Source: an uncultured Bacteroides sp.
Lineage (GTDB): Bacteria; Bacteroidota; Bacteroidia; Bacteroidales; Bacteroidaceae
Length of the DNA: 37,630 nt
Reading direction: 5' to 3'
Assembly (NCBI GenBank): GCA_947173895.1
Contig: CAMWGU010000020.1
Location: 1 to 37,630 of the forward strand
Each line of letters opens with the position of its first letter. Within the stretch, counting starts at the first letter, position 1. The notes beneath the pieces are model-generated. The model ran no database searches and was not told the DNA's origin. It saw only the letters and a program-made list of their open reading frames with translations. This document shows, piece by piece, positions 1 to 8,766 of this stretch. Made by a program: the position numbers and the translations under genes.

Positions 1-19
1 TACGGTGGTGTGAGAGGTC

Positions 20-42
20 GGAACGGGAATTAATCCCGTTCC
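20..42. terminator. Hairpin, possible terminator of an upstream gene
   Basis: A 9-bp perfect inverted repeat, GGAACGGGA / TCCCGTTCC, encloses a 5-nt ATTAA loop. No T-run follows on the + strand (CTCCTACTC), so it is a weak candidate for a Rho-independent terminator of a gene lying left of the window. It sits just before repeat copy 1. Confidence 0.4.
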
Positions 43-49
43 TCCTACT

Positions 50-571
50 CGATTTCCGTCTTGTCGTAAAAACACGTACGTATGTATAGGCTTGTACATA
101 CGTATGTGTAGGCTTATACGTACGTATGTGTAGGCTTATACATACGTATGTGTAGGCTTATACATACGTATGTGTAGAGGACATCGTTCCCCCTCCTCAT
201 CAAGTTGTTTCTTCCTCTTTCCTTTCATCCTTTCATTTTTGGTAAAATCTACTGTAAATCAATTGCTTAAAAATGACGGGGCATCCTGTCACGCTCCTTT
301 CAGCCACACTGCATAAGTCCTTTCACATCTGCCTTTTGCACTTATCCTGTGTACTCCTGATTTAGGTTGACTCCAACATCTTCAATCTCTGCATAAGGTT
401 GTCTCGTCTTGTCATATTGTCTGTTATCCCTATTGGGGCTTGACAATTGTCTTTGTTTGGTAGTGAAAGAGTGCTGAAAGGGGGATGAAAGGACCATACG
501 AAATGCCTTTTCACTACCGTATCCCCCATTAACAGGGCGTTTCGGCGGCCAATGAAAGGATGAAAGGATAA
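50..571 (+). repeat. Interspersed repeat element, copy 1 (with 5-unit palindrome array)
   Basis: The left end reads roughly ATTTCCGTCTTGTCGTAAAA. It is followed at about 73-176 by five palindromic units of the type TACATACGTATGTGTA, joined by GGCTTA-like linkers with a 22-bp period. A pyrimidine-rich stretch follows, then an interior (238-550) bounded by 17-bp inverted repeats at 221-237 and 551-567. Blocks shared with copies 3 and 4 include CTTTCAGCCAC, GTCCTTTCACATCTG and CAGGGCGTTTCGGCGG. The short open frames inside are similar between copies in more than one frame, as expected from DNA-level similarity, so I do not call them genes. This copy is about 130 bp longer than the others through extra sequence around 340-470. 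No transposase is visible. It fills most of the gene-free stretch 1-739; the rest of that stretch is the 20-42 hairpin and the 556-705 open frame described in the findings. Confidence 0.85.
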
Positions 572-739
572 CCAGGCCAAAACTGTTGTTTCTTGACAAA
601 ACTACGTTGGAAAACGACGGTAATGCGTTGGTGACGCAGGCTTCTTTTCAAAAAGTCCAAGAAGATGTTAAGGAGGAAAATAAAAAAATGTTTTTTAAAA
701 TTTAGGGAAATTAAGTTGTCTGTTGTCTCTATCTTATGT

Positions 740-1678
740 ATGGACGAAAAGGTATTGGATAAATATATAAAAGGTGAAGCCACTAAGGCGGAACGGCAAC
801 AAGTGATAGAATGGTTGGACATAAGTGAGGAGAATGTGCGTGAAATGATGGCGTTACACAAACTGCACGATATCTCATTGATGAACCAGCCGTTGGTGGA
901 AACTGTTGCTGAGAAGAAAACGGATAACTTGGAAGAACAACAGGGGAGATGGCGGAAAATTGGAATTGAACTGCTGAAAATCACCGCTGTTGTTCTTGTT
1001 ATGGTTGCAATTCGTTTTTTTTATCAAACTGGAGAACCGGGATATCAGACGCTTTATGTTCCTAGCGGACAACGCGCCGAACTGACACTGCCGGACGGAA
1101 CGAAAGTATGGCTGAACTCGCATACGCGGTTGATCTATCCACTGTCGTTTGATAAGAAAAGAACTGTAGAATTGGACGGGGAGGCTTACTTTACTGTGGT
1201 GCGTAATGAGCAACCTTTTGTTGTCAAAACCGGTGGTTTGGATGTTGAAGTTTTGGGTACTGAGTTTAATGTGAAGTCCTATTCTGTTTCTTCAAAGAAA
1301 AAAGTAGATTTGTTGAAAGGAAGTGTAAAACTGAGCGGAGGAGTATTGGGCAACAAATCTTTTTGTATGGTGCCCAAAGAAAGTGTCAGTATTGTAGACG
1401 GCAAGCTTACACGTTCGCGCATTGATGATTACGATTATTTTAAATGGAAAGAGGGATTAATTTGCTTCCACAATGAATCGGTTGGATCTATTATAAAGAA
1501 ATTGGAACTATATTATGATATTCAGTTCGTGGTGCATAGAACGGATTTCTTAAATGAATCCTATTCGGGAAAATTCCGCACAAAGGATGGTATAGAGCAG
1601 GTTCTCAAAATATTGCAGTTGGAACATGAGTTCACTTATGTGAAAGATAGTAACCTTAATTTAATAACTATAAAATAA
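740..1678 (+). CDS. FecR-family anti-sigma factor
   Basis: Inner-membrane anti-sigma/signal relay protein of the FecR family, 312 aa from the ATG at 740. The frame is open upstream to 665, but the segment before 740 is short, basic and unlike the family, whereas MDEKVLDKYIKGEAT is a typical FecR N terminus. Order: cytoplasmic sigma-binding part (residues 1-70), one membrane segment (about 75-94), periplasmic FecR domain with the usual YVPSGQRAELTLPDGTKVWL and LDGEAYFTV motifs, and a C-terminal domain of the DUF4974 type. In this family the periplasmic part senses the N-terminal STN domain of a partner TonB-dependent transporter and releases an ECF sigma factor. The transporter directly downstream has an STN domain. 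No sigma gene lies in the 739 bases upstream, where repeat copy 1 sits instead; it may lie further left. Confidence 0.92.
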   Translation: MDEKVLDKYIKGEATKAERQQVIEWLDISEENVREMMALHKLHDISLMNQPLVETVAEKKTDNLEEQQGRWRKIGIELLKITAVVLVMVAIRFFYQTGEPGYQTLYVPSGQRAELTLPDGTKVWLNSHTRLIYPLSFDKKRTVELDGEAYFTVVRNEQPFVVKTGGLDVEVLGTEFNVKSYSVSSKKKVDLLKGSVKLSGGVLGNKSFCMVPKESVSIVDGKLTRSRIDDYDYFKWKEGLICFHNESVGSIIKKLELYYDIQFVVHRTDFLNESYSGKFRTKDGIEQVLKILQLEHEFTYVKDSNLNLITIK

Positions 1679-1813
1679 ACATGCCTATGAAAAAATGATG
1701 TGATATGTAGAAAAATGAAACGGATAGTGTTGCCGCACCATCCGTCTCTGACAGTTAGCACTCTGTGCAGTTTTTTTAATTCAAGATAAGTACTAACATA
1801 CTGATACAAAATT
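1679..1813 (+). other. FecR-SusC intergenic region with hairpins
   Basis: This 135-bp gap contains an imperfect hairpin at 1720-1745: ACGGAT pairs with ATCCGT, then one mismatch, then GTG with CAC. A second GC-containing element (GCACTCTGTGC, about 1758-1768) is followed by a run of seven T. The second resembles a short terminator or attenuator. The region may also carry the sigma-dependent promoter of susC, but I recognise no consensus. Confidence 0.4.
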
Positions 1814-4800
1814 ATGAAAAAAAATCATATAGGGGCATCTTATACCCTATTTTTAACTCCTAACGAACGAATTTTAAGGATTATGAAGTCGCTTTTTATC
1901 TTTTTAATGGCTTGCATCTCAACAGCTTTTGCCAACGATGCTTATTCGCAGTCGGCTAAAGTCAATGTCAAGGTGGAACAAGGCCATGCAAAAGAAGTAT
2001 TGCAGCAAATAGAATCACAGACGGATTATTTGTTTGTGTACAACTCTGATAAGATCAATTTGAATAAGAAAGTTTCTATTGATGTGACAGACGAAACGGT
2101 GATTCACGTACTTGAGAAAGTTTTTGGTGGATCGGATATAAATTATGTTTTGCAGGGTAAAAATATTCTTTTGACCAAAAAGAATGTTGAGAAAGCAGAA
2201 ATGGAAGTGAAGGCAACCTGGCAAAGCGAGACAATAGAGGTCAAAGGTGTGGTGGTGGATGCGAATGGTGAACCTTTGATTGGAGCAAGTGTCGTTGAAA
2301 AAGGTACAACGAATGGGGTTATCACCGACTTCGACGGAAAATTTGTATTGAATGTGGTTTCTAATAAGAGTATGCTGGAAATATCATACATCGGTTATGA
2401 AACACAGTTGGTCAAAGTGGTTCTTGGTAGAATGATCAATGTGGTTTTGCAAGAAGACAGTCGTAGCCTGGACGAAGTGGTTGTGGTAGGCTATGCAGTA
2501 CAAAAGAAAGTGAACCTGTCGGGAGCTGTAGATGCTGTTTCTTCTAAGACACTTGAAAACCGTCCCATTATCAATGCCGGTCAAGGATTGCAAGGAGTGA
2601 TTCCTAACCTGAACATCACCATCTCTAATGGTGCCGCCAATTCGGCTCCGTCTTTCAATGTACGCGGTATTACTTCGTTGAATAGTGATGGAAATGCTAC
2701 TTCGGGCGAACCGTTGATCTTGGTGGATAATATTCCTACCACGTCCAGCGAGCTTTCTCGCCTGAACACCAATGATATTGAAAGCATTTCCGTATTAAAG
2801 GATGCTTCGTCTGCCGCTATCTATGGTGCACGTGCTGCTTTTGGTGTAGTATTGGTTACAACCAAGAGAGCTCAGTCGGAAAAAATAACCGTGAATGTGA
2901 ACGCTTTTTATTCTACACGTAAAATTACTCGTTTGCCGGAGCATGTAACCGATCCGTATCTGGTTATGACCATGAAGAACGATGCTGCTTATCCGCTATA
3001 TAATTTGTATAACGAGAAACAAATCGAGATTGCAAAATCATTGTCGGCCAATCCGAACCAAGAGCGTGTAGTTCTTGACCCGGATGATCCGGAATCATGG
3101 GCTTATTACGGCTCTACCAAATGGATGGATGAAGTATACGAACCGTCTGCTCCTTCATATACGGTAAACTTTAATGTTTCGCAGAAGACAAAGAAAGCAT
3201 CTTATTATCTTTCCGGAGAATATGCTCGTCAAGATGGTATGTTGCGTTATGGCAATGATATTTACAACCGCTATAACATCCGAGGCAAGGCCGATTTTCA
3301 GATAACCAACTGGCTGAACCTGAGTAATAACACTGCGTTTGTGCAACGCACGTATGATCAGCCAAGCTTTGGTCGTTCCGATTGGGGAATGTCTGATTTC
3401 TTCCATCAGGTGAACCGTACTAATAGTTTGGCCGTTCCCCGGAATCCAGACGGATCGTGGACTGACGCTGGTGGTAGCATATTGGGTGCCTTGCAGGAAG
3501 GAGGGCGCAAACTGAATGATAGTCGTGAGTTCTCGACTACTTTTGGCCTGACTTTAGATCTTATCAAGGATGTATGGCAGGTGAAAGCGGATGCTACTTG
3601 GCGTCGTGACAGCGAAATAAACCGCAATTCATATCATAATTATTATTATAAAACTGGACCGGAGAAACCGGAGCAACCTAGCGGTCGTCCCACTCGTGCA
3701 TCCCGTTCTACTACGTTCTATAATTACAATGTGTATAATGTTTATACAGATTTTCATAAGACATTCGGGAAAAAACACTATGTGCAGGCATTGCTCGGTT
3801 TTAATCAGGAAACAAGACGTTCCGACCTGTTCTCTATGTATCGCAATGATTTGATCAGTCCTTCTTTTCCCACTCCGGAATTGGCCATAGGCGATATGGG
3901 AGTCGGAGAAGAAATATATGAATGGGCTGTACGCGGTATGTTTTTCCGTGCAAACTATATATACGATGATAAGTATATCCTGGAAGTGAACGGACGTCAT
4001 GATGGTACTTCCCGTTTCCCCAAAAAAGATCGTTTCGGCTTTTTCCCTTCAGGCTCTGTGGCTTGGCTGATTTCTAAAGAAAAGTTTATGCAGCATCTGA
4101 ATGAGACTATCGGGCTGAATCTTTTCAAAATACGTGGGTCGTATGGCGTGTTGGGTAATCAGAATGTAAGCACTTATGCTTATATTCCTACGATGGATCC
4201 GAACAAGATCGGACAAATACTTGATGGTAGCCGTCCTGTTGCGGTATATGCTCCGGGAGCCGTTTCGAATGCATTGACTTGGGAGAAAGTCCGGACTATC
4301 AATGGCGGTATTGATGTGTCGTTTTTGAACAATCGTTTGGCCGGTAGCTTTGATTATTTTGTGCGTTATACGGAAGGTATGCTGACCAAAAGCAAGACAT
4401 TGCCTAGTGTGTTCGGACGTAATGAGCCGAAAACCAATGCTGCTGATCTGAAAACCAGAGGATGGGAACTTTCTTTAAAATGGAATGACCAGTTTACGCT
4501 GGCTGGTTCTCCTTTCCATTATAGTGTGAAGGTAGCTTTGTCCGACAGCCGTTCGTTTATTACTAAATTCGACAACAAGGTGGATATTATAAAAGATGGC
4601 AAGAAAATTGGCGAAACTGTTTCGTTGAGTGATTATTATGAAGGTCAGGAGATTGGTGAAATGTGGGGATTGACCACTGAAGGCTTCTTCCAGAGTGAGG
4701 AAGAACTGAAAAATCATGCAGACCAAAGTGCCGTGGGAGAGGATGACCAAAGCTACAAATTCTATGTAGGTGACTTGAAATTTGCCGATTTGAACAACGA

Positions 4801-5368
4801 TGGGAAAATCAATAAAGGCAAGTGGACATTGGCCGATCCGGGAGATTTCCGCAGAATAGGTAATAGCTCCAGTCGCTATCCTTATAGTTTTGATCTTTCT
4901 GCCGATTGGAAGGGATTTGACGTGCGCGGCTTTTTCCAAGGTATAGGAAAAAGAGACTGGTATGCCGGAGGAGGTAACCATTATTTTTGGGGTATCTATG
5001 CACAGCCTTGGACAAATGTACAGACTCATAATTTGGATCATTGGACTCCGGAAAATCCGAACGCTTATTATCCCCGTGTGAAAGCTTATATTGCCGAATC
5101 TTCGGGTTGCGAATTGGCTTGTGTGCAAACAAAATATTTGCAAGATGCTTCTTATTTGCGTATGAAGAACTTAACTGTAGGTTATACTTTGCCGCAAAGT
5201 TTGACGAAAAAATGGAATATAGAACGTTTACGCTTCTATTTCAGTGGTGAAAACTTGTTTGAGATTTCACACTTGAAAGCCAACCTGGACCCTGAAGCAT
5301 TAAGTTCCAGCAGTACAGTGTATCCTTTACAGCGTTCTTATTCATTTGGTATTAATTTAACTTTCTAA
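1814..5368 (+). CDS. SusC/RagA-family TonB-dependent outer-membrane transporter with STN domain
   Basis: Outer-membrane active transporter for glycan-derived ligands, energised by TonB, 1184 aa. A long signal region has its hydrophobic core at about 25-40 and probable cleavage near ANDAYSQ. Next come an STN (secretin/TonB short N-terminal) domain at about 47-122, a CarboxypepD_reg-like domain at about 143-213 (VKGVVVDANGEPLIGASV), the SusC hallmark DEVVVVGYAVQKK at about 220-232, a plug domain to about 350, and a beta-barrel ending in the expected aromatic residue (NLTF). The STN domain marks it as signalling-competent, matching the upstream FecR gene. An internal ATG at 1883 (MKSLFIFLMA) is an alternative start; 1814 is preferred because STN-type SusC proteins often carry this longer leader. 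SusD follows after 10 bp. The substrate cannot be read from the sequence. Confidence 0.96.
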   Translation: MKKNHIGASYTLFLTPNERILRIMKSLFIFLMACISTAFANDAYSQSAKVNVKVEQGHAKEVLQQIESQTDYLFVYNSDKINLNKKVSIDVTDETVIHVLEKVFGGSDINYVLQGKNILLTKKNVEKAEMEVKATWQSETIEVKGVVVDANGEPLIGASVVEKGTTNGVITDFDGKFVLNVVSNKSMLEISYIGYETQLVKVVLGRMINVVLQEDSRSLDEVVVVGYAVQKKVNLSGAVDAVSSKTLENRPIINAGQGLQGVIPNLNITISNGAANSAPSFNVRGITSLNSDGNATSGEPLILVDNIPTTSSELSRLNTNDIESISVLKDASSAAIYGARAAFGVVLVTTKRAQSEKITVNVNAFYSTRKITRLPEHVTDPYLVMTMKNDAAYPLYNLYNEKQIEIAKSLSANPNQERVVLDPDDPESWAYYGSTKWMDEVYEPSAPSYTVNFNVSQKTKKASYYLSGEYARQDGMLRYGNDIYNRYNIRGKADFQITNWLNLSNNTAFVQRTYDQPSFGRSDWGMSDFFHQVNRTNSLAVPRNPDGSWTDAGGSILGALQEGGRKLNDSREFSTTFGLTLDLIKDVWQVKADATWRRDSEINRNSYHNYYYKTGPEKPEQPSGRPTRASRSTTFYNYNVYNVYTDFHKTFGKKHYVQALLGFNQETRRSDLFSMYRNDLISPSFPTPELAIGDMGVGEEIYEWAVRGMFFRANYIYDDKYILEVNGRHDGTSRFPKKDRFGFFPSGSVAWLISKEKFMQHLNETIGLNLFKIRGSYGVLGNQNVSTYAYIPTMDPNKIGQILDGSRPVAVYAPGAVSNALTWEKVRTINGGIDVSFLNNRLAGSFDYFVRYTEGMLTKSKTLPSVFGRNEPKTNAADLKTRGWELSLKWNDQFTLAGSPFHYSVKVALSDSRSFITKFDNKVDIIKDGKKIGETVSLSDYYEGQEIGEMWGLTTEGFFQSEEELKNHADQSAVGEDDQSYKFYVGDLKFADLNNDGKINKGKWTLADPGDFRRIGNSSSRYPYSFDLSADWKGFDVRGFFQGIGKRDWYAGGGNHYFWGIYAQPWTNVQTHNLDHWTPENPNAYYPRVKAYIAESSGCELACVQTKYLQDASYLRMKNLTVGYTLPQSLTKKWNIERLRFYFSGENLFEISHLKANLDPEALSSSSTVYPLQRSYSFGINLTF

Positions 5369-5378
5369 CTATCGGATT

Positions 5379-7184
5379 ATGAAACTGACAAGATTTTTAT
5401 ATATTACCGTAGTAGCTGCCGGATGCGGTTTATTGGCGGCATGTAATGATGACTATTTGCAAAAGTATCCGGAAGATGGATTAAATGAAGAGGCGTTTTT
5501 CAATACGGTATCGGATTTGGAAACTTATACAAACGGTTTTTACGGAATGGTGGGTGCTTCTTATGATGATTTGTACTCTGATAATATTGGGCATGGTACC
5601 GGAGATTATACTTTCAGCCAAAAACTGAAAGGGCGTATTGATGAAACTACTATAGGTTCTTTTGGATGGGGAAAGACAAACGGTGTTTGGGGAAATATTT
5701 ATAAAATCAACTTTATGTTGGTAAATGCCGACAGAGCGGTAGGAGACGAAACAGAGAAGCGGCATTATATCGGTATAGCCCGTTTGTGTCGTGCGTTGCA
5801 ATACTATAGTATAATAAAGAATTATGGTTCTGCTCCTTGGTATTCTGCTCCCATAGCCAATGATGATGAAGAAGCCTTGTATAAAACACAGGATTCCCGT
5901 GAGGTGGTGGTAGATTCCATCATGGCCGATTTGCAGTATGCTTGCGATTACATGGAAGAAGGAAGCAGCCGTACGCGTCTTACGCGTTATGCCGCTTTGG
6001 GATATATGGCTCGAATAGCATTGCATGAAGGAACTTTCCGTAAGTATCATAGCGAAGTCGGCAACTTAGCTGGTACGGCTACTTCTTTTCTGGAGAAGGC
6101 CGTTTGGGCAACAAATGAGATTATACAATCCGGACAATTCGAGATTGCAGGTGAGGGAGCAAAAGCTTATCGTGACTTGTTTACTAATCCGGATTTGAGT
6201 AAAAATAGAGAAATGATTTTATATGCCGATTATGATCGGGACCTGGACCGTAAAAATAATACTTCTACAGTATTGAATTGGCAATGGAATTTGAGTCGTA
6301 GTTTGGCCGATTCTTATTTGAAACTGGATGGAACGCCTATAACAGAGGAGGAACGTACTAAAACATTTGTGGATATGTTTACTAATCGTGATCCTCGTAT
6401 GGCTGAGACTATTATGTATCCGGGATTTATAAATGAAGGAAATAACGCTACTTTGCCTACCAAAATAGTTTTGGATTATGGCGGATTAGGACAGTTGAAG
6501 TTCTTGCCACGTACGGATGCTACTTATGGCGGATGGGGAGAAAATGTGACAGATTTACCCATTATCCGTTATGCCGAGATATTGCTGGTCAATGCGGAAG
6601 CAAAGGCAGAACTTGGCAGATTGACTCAGACTGATTTGGATGAAACAGTGAATTTGGTTCGTAGACGTGTAGGTATTCCTGGTTTGAAGATGGATGTTGC
6701 CATTGATCCGATGCTTGAGAAACAATATCCGAATGTAAGTGGAGCCTTGAAAAATGTGATTATGGAGATTCGTCGTGAACGTAGGGTAGAACTGGCTTGC
6801 GAAGGCTTCCGTTATGACGATACGATGCGTTGGGCAGTAGGCGAAATTTATAATCAGCCTTTCGAAGGAGTCTATCTTCCGGGATTTGGAATATATGACT
6901 GCACCGGTGATGGAATTCCTGATATAGCCTTGTTTAAGTCACCGAATGACAAGATGGGGTATTCGGATGCAGAACTGCGTGATGTAACCGTGTACTATAC
7001 TTTGGACGAAAAGGGTGGTAACAAGCAGATTTATCTGAGCGAGGGAGATAAAGGTTTTATTCGTTTCTACTCGGATGCCGGTGATGATGCAAATCATTTT
7101 ATTTCTCCTCAGTATTATTATTACCCCTTGTCACAGGATGAAACAAAATTGAATCCTAGCTTGAAGCAGCCTATTGGCTGGTAA
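5379..7184 (+). CDS. SusD/RagB-family nutrient-binding outer-membrane lipoprotein
   Basis: Surface glycan-binding partner that caps the SusC transporter, 601 aa. It has a lipoprotein signal peptide with lipobox LAAC (Cys22), followed by NDDY. The acidic residues after the cysteine resemble the Bacteroides lipoprotein export signal for surface exposure. The family hallmarks are present: an N-terminal YPEDGLNEEAFF segment, the helical TPR-like region, the IRYAEILLVNAEAKAELG motif, IRRERRVELACEGFRYDD, and a C-terminal YYYYPLSQDE-LNP segment. It starts 10 bp after susC and is clearly co-transcribed. A hairpin terminator follows at 7276-7316. The length is usual for the family. Confidence 0.96.
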   Translation: MKLTRFLYITVVAAGCGLLAACNDDYLQKYPEDGLNEEAFFNTVSDLETYTNGFYGMVGASYDDLYSDNIGHGTGDYTFSQKLKGRIDETTIGSFGWGKTNGVWGNIYKINFMLVNADRAVGDETEKRHYIGIARLCRALQYYSIIKNYGSAPWYSAPIANDDEEALYKTQDSREVVVDSIMADLQYACDYMEEGSSRTRLTRYAALGYMARIALHEGTFRKYHSEVGNLAGTATSFLEKAVWATNEIIQSGQFEIAGEGAKAYRDLFTNPDLSKNREMILYADYDRDLDRKNNTSTVLNWQWNLSRSLADSYLKLDGTPITEEERTKTFVDMFTNRDPRMAETIMYPGFINEGNNATLPTKIVLDYGGLGQLKFLPRTDATYGGWGENVTDLPIIRYAEILLVNAEAKAELGRLTQTDLDETVNLVRRRVGIPGLKMDVAIDPMLEKQYPNVSGALKNVIMEIRRERRVELACEGFRYDDTMRWAVGEIYNQPFEGVYLPGFGIYDCTGDGIPDIALFKSPNDKMGYSDAELRDVTVYYTLDEKGGNKQIYLSEGDKGFIRFYSDAGDDANHFISPQYYYYPLSQDETKLNPSLKQPIGW

Positions 7185-7275
7185 TGATGCTTGTGAAGAT
7201 CTTTTATTACCTTATAGAAAGTAAGATATAGACATAGGTGTTATGAACAAAAAAATGTAACTGTTCTTAATGGAT

Positions 7276-7316
7276 AAAGTCCCAATCTACGTGTATTAGC
7301 GTATTTTGGGACTTTT
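7276..7316 (+). terminator. Terminator downstream of susD
   Basis: A 10-bp perfect inverted repeat, AAAGTCCCAA (7276-7285) and TTGGGACTTT (7306-7315), with a 20-nt loop and ending in TTTT. It lies about 90 bp after the susD stop. The rest of the 342-bp gap 7185-7526 is AT-rich, with no gene and no convincing promoter; TTATTTTG at 7411-7418 is a near match to a -7 box. Confidence 0.7.
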
Positions 7317-7526
7317 GATATTGAATTCTTATCATTATGTGGCAGATATTAGTCATAAGATAATCCATAAAATAAGAAGAATATCTATTTTTTATATAGA
7401 GATAAATTTGTTATTTTGCAAAAGCAATAAGGTGTATTTGTTGAATCTGGAGTGATGACAGAGTAAGTTGCTGTAGTAGAAGATAAATAGAAATTCTGTA
7501 TGAAATCATTATAATCAATAGTTTTT

Positions 7527-8609
7527 ATGAATAGATATATGTTACTGATGTTTCTATTGTTTGTTGCAATGGAAAGTACTGCACAATGGGTATGGCACGA
7601 CCCGCAGAATAATGCAAATAGTTCTACCTCTTTCATTCAAAATCAAGGATGGAATGAAGATGGAGGTAATTACCGCCGTTTGCCTTTGCGTGCAAAAGAT
7701 AAAGTAAGGGATAAAGTTTGGAATCTGGCATGCGAATCGGCCGGATTGGCTATCCGTTTCACAACTGATGCCAAGGACATCAAGGTAAAGTATAAAGTTA
7801 CAGGAGGATATAGTATGCCTCATATGCCTGCAACGGGAGTTTCGGGAGTAGACTTGTATCGTAATGCAGACCAAGGTTTTTGTTTTGGTGATTACTCGTT
7901 TGGCGACACAATACGCTATAATTATCACATCGACCGTGTTGTGGATGCAGGGGAGGTACAAGAATATACTCTTTATCTGCCTTTGTATAATGGGGTGGAA
8001 CATTTGGAGATTGGCGTGCCGGACGGAAATGTTTTTTCATTTGTCCCGGCCGTAAATAAAAAATCTATTGTTCTTTATGGAACTTCCATTGCGCAAGGAG
8101 CTTGCGCTTCCCGACCTGGCATGGCATGGGGAAATGTAGTGAGCCGTGCATTGGGAAGGCCGCTCATAAATTTGGGATTCTCCGGCAATGGAAGACTGGA
8201 GAAAGAGGTGATAGATTTTATTAATGAACAGGATGCCGATGTCTATGTATTGGACTGTATGGCGAATTTGACCGACCGGGGAGAGGCGGAAATAAAAGAA
8301 ATGGTAAAACAGGCTGTTTTACAGATACGTGAAAAGCATGATGCTCCGATTCTTTTGGTGGAACATGCGGGTTATAGCAACGGAACGACCAATCAGAAGC
8401 AATATGATGCATACTCTCATGTAAATCTGGGCCAGTCGGAAGCTTATAAAGAATTGAAACGGGAAGGAGTGAAAAAACTGTTTTATTTGTCAAGGCAAGA
8501 ATTGAATTATAATCCTGATTCGTGGGTGGACTATGTGCATCCTTCCGATTGGGGTATGGTTCGACAAGCTGCGGCTGTAGAGAAAAAATTAAAGAAAATC
8601 ATAAAATAA
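7527..8609 (+). CDS. Secreted SGNH/GDSL-type hydrolase (esterase) with GxDLY N-terminal domain
   Basis: Probable periplasmic carbohydrate esterase or acylhydrolase, 360 aa, with a cleavable signal peptide (about 1-19, ending STAQ). The N-terminal beta-sandwich contains the name-giving GVDLY motif (residues 107-111), pointing to the GxDLY plus Lipase_GDSL_3 architecture. SGNH blocks are complete: YGTSIAQG with nucleophile Ser187, the Gly block NLGFSGNG (215-222), the Asn block DCMAN (Asn247) and the DxxH block DYVH (Asp335, His338). Members of this group may remove acetyl or other acyl groups from sugars; the substrate here is not evident. It is the first gene of a same-strand group with a phosphoesterase and a porin, but the 157-bp gap before the next gene leaves co-transcription uncertain. 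Confidence 0.9.
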   Translation: MNRYMLLMFLLFVAMESTAQWVWHDPQNNANSSTSFIQNQGWNEDGGNYRRLPLRAKDKVRDKVWNLACESAGLAIRFTTDAKDIKVKYKVTGGYSMPHMPATGVSGVDLYRNADQGFCFGDYSFGDTIRYNYHIDRVVDAGEVQEYTLYLPLYNGVEHLEIGVPDGNVFSFVPAVNKKSIVLYGTSIAQGACASRPGMAWGNVVSRALGRPLINLGFSGNGRLEKEVIDFINEQDADVYVLDCMANLTDRGEAEIKEMVKQAVLQIREKHDAPILLVEHAGYSNGTTNQKQYDAYSHVNLGQSEAYKELKREGVKKLFYLSRQELNYNPDSWVDYVHPSDWGMVRQAAAVEKKLKKIIK

Positions 8610-8766
8610 GTCTTTCATTATAAGTTAAGACATTAAGATATATAGCTCCCTATATCGTTTTAAGGCAGAGAAACGATTGTTGGCTTGATATTGCGTTGAC
8701 ACTCAGTAAGTTTTGTGTAACCTTTCAGCTTAATGTTGTATAAATGATTAATAGTATAAATGTGTT

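Noticed and set aside
73..176. Regularly spaced repeats that might be a CRISPR array
   Set aside because: The period is 22 bp with 6-bp near-identical linkers, so there are no unique spacers. The units are palindromes, and no cas genes are present.
342..599. Small open frames inside the repeat copies (also near 17171-17772 and 37155-37614)
   Set aside because: Similar peptides recur in several frames and both strands across copies because the DNA itself is repeated. They lack start signals and recognisable domains.
4475..5143. 222-codon minus-strand frame within susC
   Set aside because: It lies wholly inside a clear SusC barrel and shows no domain or export signal.
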